Below the pieces are notes generated by a model. That model did no database searches, was not told the origin of the DNA, and saw nothing but the letters and a program-made list of their open reading frames with translations. From assembly GCA_002943765.1 (NCBI GenBank), contig PQWQ01000033.1, forward strand, positions 5,001-69,000: DNA of 64,000 bases. Reading direction: 5' to 3'. This DNA is from Psoroptes ovis (taxonomy: Eukaryota > Arthropoda > Arachnida > Sarcoptiformes > Psoroptidae). Positions within the stretch are counted from its first letter, which is position 1. Each line of letters begins with the position of its first letter. Positions 57,570-64,000 of the stretch are shown piece after piece. The position numbers and the translations under genes are program-made.

Positions 57570-60500
57570 ATGATTCGATTATTTTTCTTTGCCATTTTAT
57601 TATCAACTATTTTGGCCAACATTGATTTCAGTGAATCGTCGCTACAAATCGATTCAATCAATAATAATTCAAATAATTCAATTGTTTCCATTGATTTGAT
57701 TCGGTTATGGAATCAACATAATTCACAAATTTTGAAAATATTCGGTCTGATATCCGGTCAAATGCCAAATGGTGAATGCAATTCGGCCATCAAAATATTG
57801 ATTGATGATGCCCAGAAACGTAAACAATATGCGCTGAAAAGTAAGTCCATGAAAACATTTCAAACAAATGAATATTTGATTTTGATTTTTCTGAATCAAT
57901 CAACTAAACCCTTGATCAAAGACCCAAAAAACCGACCCTATTGTAATTTGAATGACATTTGTTTTCGATTTGAAAGTGAAATATTGTTTTACATTCTTAT
58001 TTAATTAGACAGACATAATCGATAGTCATTGAACATATAATTAAAACTAAATGTTTCACCAAAATGATTGTCTTAATCACTTTGTGAAAAAACCGAGGAA
58101 TTTGAGAAATGTTAGCCACCTATGAATTTCTATGGGAAATTGACACATTTTTCATTAATAAACGTAACAAAATTCATTCATATTGATTGCTTGCTGATGA
58201 ATAGTGTGAATGATTTATATTCAAAACCTGAATGACAAGCCATTTTTTTATTTATTGATTAGCCGACAACATTGAAAATTATATGCTAAGTGAACGAACC
58301 TAGCTGTTTTGAAAGTCAGTCAGTCAGTCAGTAAGTCAGTCAGCGTAGTGATTAGTACATTGAATAAATACATATTTTATGCTGTGTATTTTCTCCTAAA
58401 AGGTCGTTGACCAATGATAAAAATGTTTATTTCTTTAAAATTACTTTCACTTTTGAATGGAAGAAATAATCAATGAAGCATCTTAGAATGGCCTTAGGGC
58501 TTTATATACACAGTCATTAACACTGAAATAAATGTTTGGAAAATTCCCAAGTCTAAAATATTTCACTGAATTTTTTCATTTATTAATCAAATAGTGATTG
58601 ACTCAACTGGACGTTTTACGAGTGGACTTTTAGAGGGGAAATTCATTAATCTTGGACAATTCAGCGAATGTATTAAAGCAATGAATGATCAATTATTTAC
58701 CGGGAAATATTGTTTGATACAGCTTTCGATACCGGATCAATTGGCCACAATTTTATCGGTGAGTTTTGACAAAAATTATTTTGGATCAATTTCTTAAAAT
58801 CTTTTAATCAGAATGTTTCTGGAATCGATGGAAAATTATATCGAAAAGTTACAGGTAAATTGGGTGTTTGTTTACCATCCACTTGTACACAACCAGACAT
58901 TGACCATATGGCCAAGATTTGTAAGTATTTTCCCTCTTATGAATTAAATGTTCGGGTGATTAATTTTACCATTCAGTTTCCGAAATGTTTATACCAAAGC
59001 TATCAATCACTTCCACTCAATGTGTTGAAGTTGATTCATCAAGTGATAAACGAGGATTATTTCTGCTGGTTTTATTCATAATCATCTGCATTTCATCAAT
59101 GGCTATTTCGATTTTGGCAGCAATCTATGAACATATGAAAGTGATTAGCCATAAAAAAACAAATGGTGATACTGTTTCTGGTAATGGTACTTATACATCT
59201 ACGACTAAATTAGAATCAGCTGAAATCAGTGATGAATCTGCTGGCCGGCAATCATCATCATTGATGATGAAGAATCAACCAAAAAGATTGACAACAGCAA
59301 CAACACAAGAGCGATTGGTCAAAGCATTTTCAATTGAACGTAATTGGAATAAAATATTTCAAACCGATCAACAACGTGATTCAATTAATGTTTTTCATGG
59401 TTTAAAATCATTAGCCATGCTATGGATCATTATTCAACATTCAGTATCGTTCGGTTCATATTGGATCAATTTTACTAATCAATTTGATTTTAAAGATCGT
59501 ATTTATAATGTATTCGAAATATTACTGATTAATGGTACATTTTCTGTCGATATTTTTCTGTTTATAAGGTAATTAACCCTTTTGATTTTTAATTTTACTA
59601 AATTTGATCCGCTTCAAAACAGTGGCTACTTAGTACTACATTCGTTGGTTCGTTCAATGTCCTCAGATGCTTCACGGTGGACCATGTGGAAATTTTATGC
59701 AAATCGTTACCTTCGTATGACACCGACCATGATGTTTGTCATATTTTTTAGCGTCACAGTGTTGCCGTATTGGGGCAAAGGACCAGAGTGGTTCCGAGCT
59801 ACAATCATGTTTGATTATTGGTGTCGACATAAATGGTATTTGAATATGCTTTATGTTCATAATACTTTTCAAACCGAAACAATGGTAAATAAGTGATTAA
59901 TTCATCGAATTGATAATCAAATAATCAAAACAATTTCAATCAAAAAACAGTGCCTTAGCCATTCCTGGTATTCAGCCGTAGATTTTCAGCTATTTCTATT
60001 TACACCGATTTTGACTAAATTATTGCTACGTAAACGGTGGATTGGTCTTCCATTGACAATTTTCTTATTATTAGCTTCAATAATGATTACAGCTATTTTG
60101 ACTTATGTGAATGGATTTCCAGCTATTCCATATTTTAATGATAAAATGTATGTGAATGACCCCAACAAAACAAATCATATTCCATTCAAATTTTAATTGA
60201 TTCTCTTTGTTGTAGTGATTTAAAAACAGTGAATGCTTATTACAAACATATTTACATAAAAGCATATTGCCGTGCAGGACCTTATTTGATTGGTGTTTTA
60301 TTGGCTTATTTCATGTGTACTGCACATAGAGATGTTCGCTTATCAAAGGTATTTGAACAGATTCGTTGAGAAATTAATTAATTGTGAATTATTATTAATC
60401 AGAACAAATTGATTATTGGATGGACATTCACAGCATTCGCAACATATGGCATTATGTTGAGCATGCTGCCAGCGAATAATGGTTCAATTCCAAATGAATC

Positions 60501-60732
60501 AATAGCCGCATTGTATAGTTCATTAGCACGCAATATTTTTGCATTAGGATGTGCATGGATTACGTTTGTGTCGATCACTGAACAAGGTGGTCTATTTAAT
60601 CGTTTCATTTCACATCGTTATTGGATGCCATTAGGTCGTCTTTCATATTGTGCATATCTTTCAAATCCAATCGTCATTGCTAGTTTTTATGGCAGCCGTT
60701 CGCATACATTTGAATTCACACCATATTTACTG
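57570..60732 (+). CDS. NRF-6-like multi-pass membrane acyltransferase, 3' end beyond the array
   Basis: Belongs to the nose-resistant-to-fluoxetine / acyltransferase-3 family of arthropods and nematodes. Eight exons (57570-57840, 58595-58758, 58812-58920, 58977-59568, 59623-59884, 59951-60147, 60216-60348, 60403-60732) join in phase to give 686 residues without a stop. A signal peptide MIRLFFFAILLSTILA starts the chain. The NRF domain contains ALKMIDSTGRFTSGLLEGKF and LGVCLPSTC. The acyltransferase-3 part has TM helices (LFLLVLFIIICISSMAISIL), HGLKSLAMLWIIIQHS, VDIFLFISGYLVLHS, the hallmark CLSHSWYSAVDFQLFLF and RAGPYLIGVLLAYFM. Exon 8 ends with donor CTG|GTGAGT and only the last helix is missing. 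Intron 1 is 754 nt. The next intron contains the satellite. Substrate unknown. Confidence 0.88.
58314..58346. repeat. CAGT tetranucleotide repeat in intron 1
   Basis: Imperfect (GTCA)n tract inside the first intron of the NRF-6-like gene. Confidence 0.8.
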
Positions 60733-60760
60733 GTGAGTAGTATTATTCATCTATTTAAAT

Positions 60761-63700
60761 CAGTGATTCCCAAACTTTCTTGAAAAAAATTGCCAGTCTA
60801 TAGCCTTTGATTTTTTTGAAAAAAAGATGGCGATGTTTAGCCTTTGCTTTTCTAAAAAATTGCCAGTCTATTGCCTTTGATTTTTGAAAAAAATTGCCAG
60901 TCTATTGCCTTTGATTTTTGAAAAAAGATGGTGATGTATAGCCTTTGATTTTTGAAAAAAGATGGTGATGTATAGCCTTTGATTTTTCTAAAAAAATTGC
61001 CAGTCTATTGCCTTTGATTTTTGAAAAAAAATGCCAGTCTATTGCCTTTGATTTTTCTGAAAAAAGATGGCGATGTATAGCCTTTGATTTTTCTGAAAAA
61101 AATTGCCAGTCTACTGCCTTTGATTTTTGAAAAAAGATGGCGATGTATAGCCTTTGATTTTTCTAAAAAAAATTGCCAGTCTATTGCCTTTGATTTTTGA
61201 AAAAAATTGCCAGTCTATTGCCTTTGATTTTTGAAAAAAGATGGTGATGTATAGCCTTTGATTTTTGAAAAAAGATGGTGATGTATAGCCTTTGATTTTT
61301 CTAAAAAAATTGCCAGTCTATTGCCTTTGATTTTTGAAAAAAAATGCCAGTCTATTGCCTTTGATTTTTCTGAAAAAAGATGGCGATGTATAGCCTTTGA
61401 TTTTTCTGAAAAAAATTGCCAGTCTATTGCCTTTGATTTTTGAAAAAAGATGGCGATGTATAGCCTTTGATTTTTCTGAAAAAAATTGCCAGTCTATTGC
61501 CTTTGATTTTTGAAAAAAGATGGCGATGTATAGCCTTTGATTTTTCTAAAAAAAATTGCCAGTCTACTGCCTTTGATTTTTGAAAAAAGATGGCGATGTA
61601 TAGCCTTTGATTTTTCTAAAAAAAAATTGCCAGTCTACTGCCTTTGATTTTTGAAAAAAGATGGCGGTGTATAGCCTTTGATTTTTCTGAAAAAAATTGC
61701 CAGTCTATTGCCTTTGATTTTTCTAAAAAAATTGCCAGTCTATTGCCTTTGATTTTTGAAAAAAATTGCCAGTCTATTGCCTTTGATTTTTCTGAAAAAA
61801 TTGCCAGTCTATTGCCTTTGATTTTTCTGAAAAAATTGCCAGTCTATTGCCTTTGATTTTTCTGAAAAAATTGCCAGTCTATTGCCTTTGTTTTTTGAAA
61901 AAAGATGGCGATGTATAGCCTTTGATTTTTCTAAAAAAATTGCCAGTCTATTGCCTTTGATTTTTCTAAAAAAATTGCCAGTCTATTGCCTTTGATTTTT
62001 GAAAAAAAATGCCAGTCTATTGCCTTTGATTTTTCTGAAAAAAGATGGCGATGTATAGCCTTTGATTTTTCTGAAAAAAATTGCCAGTCTATTGCCTTTG
62101 ATTTTTGAAAAAAGATGGCGATGTATAGCCTTTGATTTTTTGAAAAAAAATGCCAGTCTATTGCCTTTGATTTTTCTGAAAAAATTGCCAGTCTATTGCC
62201 TTTGATTTTTCTGAAAAAATTGCCAGTCTATTGCCTTTGATTTTTCTGAAAAAATTGCCAGTCTATTGCCTTTGTTTTTTGAAAAAAGATGGCGATGTAT
62301 AGCCTTTGATTTTTCTAAAAAAATTGCCAGTCTATTGCCTTTGATTTTTCTGAAAAAAGATGGCGGTGTATAGCCTTTGATTTTTCTGAAAAAAATTGCC
62401 AGTCTATTGCCTTTGATTTTTGAAAAAAGATGGCGGTGTATAGCCTTTGATTTTTCTGAAAAAAATTGGCAGTCTATTGCCTTTGATTTTTGAAAAAAAT
62501 TGCCAGTCTATTGCCTTTGATTTTTCTGAAAAAATTGCCAGTCTATTGCCTTTGATTTTTGAAAAAAGATGGCGGTGTATAGCCTTTGATTTTTCTGAAA
62601 AAAATTGCCAGTCTATTGCCTTTGATTTTTCTAAAAAAATTGCCAGTCTATTGCCTTTGATTTTTGAAAAAAATTGCCAGTCTATTGCCTTTGATTTTTC
62701 TGAAAAAAGATGGCGATGTATAGCCTTTGATTTTTCTGAAAAAAATTGCCAGTCTATTGCCTTTGATTTTTGAAAAAAATTGCCAGTCTATTGCCTTTGA
62801 TTTTTGAAAAAAGATGGTGATGTATAGCCTTTGATTTTTGAAAAAAGATGGTGATGTATAGCCTTTGATTTTTCTAAAAAAATTGCCAGTCTATTGCCTT
62901 TGATTTTTGAAAAAAAATGCCAGTCTATTGCCTTTGATTTTTCTGAAAAAAGATGGCGATGTATAGCCTTTGATTTTTCTGAAAAAAATTGCCAGTCTAT
63001 TGCCTTTGATTTTTGAAAAAAGATGGCGATGTATAGCCTTTGATTTTTTGAAAAAAAATGCCAGTCTATTGCCTTTGATTTTTCTGAAAAAAGATGGCGG
63101 TGTATAGCCTTTGATTTTTCTGAAAAAAATTGCCAGTCTATTGCCTTTGATTTTTCTGAAAAAAGATGGCGATGTATAGCCTTTGATTTTTTGAAAAAAA
63201 TGCCAGTCTATTGCCTTTGATTTTTGAAAAAAATTGCCAGTCTATTGCCTTTGATTTTTGAAAAAATTGCCAGTCTATTGCCTTTGATTTTTGAAAAAAG
63301 ATGGTGATGTATAGCCTTTGATTTTTGAAAAAAGATGGTGATGTATAGCCTTTGATTTTTCTAAAAAAATTGCCAGTCTATTGCCTTTGATTTTTGAAAA
63401 AAAATGCCAGTCTATTGCCTTTGATTTTTCTGAAAAAAGATGGCGATGTATAGCCTTTGATTTTTCTGAAAAAAATTGCCAGTCTATTGCCTTTGATTTT
63501 TGAAAAAGATGGCGATGTATAGCCTTTGATTTTTTGAAAAAAAATGCCAGTCTATTGCCTTTGATTTTTCTGAAAAAATTGCCAGTCTATTGCCTTTGAT
63601 TTTTCTGAAAAAATTGCCAGTCTATTGCCTTTGATTTTCTGAAAAAATTGCCAGTCTATTGCCTTTGTTTTTTGAAAAAAGATGGCGTGTATAGCCTTTG

Positions 63701-64000
63701 ATTTTTCTAAAAAAATTGCCAGTCTATTGCCTTTGATTTTTGAAAAAAGATGGCGGTGTATAGCCTTTGATTTTTCTGAAAAAAATTGGCAGTCTATTGC
63801 CTTTGATTTTTGAAAAAAATTGCCAGTCTATTGCCTTTGATTTTTCTGAAAAAATTGCCAGTCTATTGCCTTTGATTTTTGAAAAAAGATGGCGGTGTAT
63901 AGCCTTTGATTTTTCTGAAAAAAATTGCCAGTCTATTGCCTTTGATTTTTCTAAAAAAATTGCCAGTCTATTGCCTTTGATTTTTGAAAAAAATTGCCAG
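60761..64000. mobile_element. hAT-like DNA element filled with satellite DNA (left end only)
   Basis: CAGTGATTCCCAAACTTT at 60761-60778 fits the terminal inverted repeat of hAT transposons (CAGTGnTTCCCAA-type). The preceding 8 bp (60753-60760, ATTTAAAT) would be the expected 8-bp target duplication. Satellite units begin immediately after the terminus. The other end is outside the window, so the element is inferred. It sits 28 bp into an intron. Confidence 0.55.
60779..64000. repeat. Two-type ~34-36-bp satellite array, at least 3.2 kb
   Basis: About 90 head-to-tail units alternate between two related monomers sharing CCTTTGATTTTT(CT)GAAAAAA. Type A continues ATTGCCAGTCTATTG, type B continues GATGGCGATGTATAG. 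Blocks of several A and B units recur in the same order, indicating higher-order duplication. The array runs off the right edge. Open frames within it (e.g. 61644-61856, 62447-62773) are by-products of the period and not genes. Confidence 0.97.

Noticed and set aside
61644..62773. Open frames reading repeats of IAFDFSEKNCQS-like peptides
   Set aside because: They follow from the satellite period, have no start context or splice logic, and appear and vanish with single-base changes in monomer length.
60779..64000. CRISPR-like array of repeats and spacers
   Set aside because: Units are contiguous variants of two monomers with no unique spacers, in a eukaryotic intron.

Overview
Eukaryotic nuclear DNA from an arthropod, most likely an acariform (astigmatid) mite. 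It is AT-rich and compact: most introns are about 50-65 nt with GT..AG ends, and genes are often separated by only tens to hundreds of bases. The gene set is animal (paxillin, Munc18, ATF6, FET protein, PAN/ZP protein, NRF-6-like acyltransferase, Toll-like ectodomain). The species cannot be fixed from the sequence alone. Gene models were built by hand from reading frame, splice signals, phase agreement and family similarity recalled from memory; no database was searched. Layout. 1-5.3 kb: the 3' part of a long-chain acyl-CoA synthetase (+), then two orphan secreted proteins (-). 7.0-9.2 kb: a short, catalytically degenerate Argonaute (-) and an intron-containing tRNA-Leu (-). 9.5-13.9 kb: a Toll-like ectodomain receptor without a TIR domain (+), facing a canopy/PRAT4-type ER chaperone (-) whose predicted start lies 7 nt after the stop of a GalNAc-transferase-like pseudoenzyme (-). 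14.1-24.3 kb, all (-): AAGAB/p34, ARPC1, paxillin and a FUS/EWS/TAF15 (FET) protein. 24.8-29.8 kb (+): a Ki-67-like protein with ten 21-residue TP repeats, then an equilibrative nucleoside transporter. 29.8-35.6 kb (-): an NPAT-like LisH protein and a PAN/ZP apical-matrix protein. 35.6-44.8 kb: a 9.2-kb gene desert with seven copies of an ~80-bp mariner-like hairpin MITE. 44.8-57 kb: TIMMDC1 (+), PSMB7 (-) divergent from ATF6 (+), CCT2 (-) divergent from ribosomal protein eL28 (+), STXBP1/Munc18 (-) divergent from an atypical serpin (+). 57.6-64 kb: an NRF-6-like membrane acyltransferase (+) whose last visible intron holds a satellite of more than 3.2 kb that begins at a hAT-like transposon terminus and runs off the window. 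Main points of interest: the satellite nested in a hAT-like element inside an intron; the hairpin MITE family with co-varying arms; the PAZ-less, slicer-dead Argonaute; the TIR-less Toll-like receptor beside a canopy chaperone; the near-overlapping GALNT-like/canopy gene pair; and the Ki-67-like repeat protein. Most other genes are ordinary housekeeping genes.
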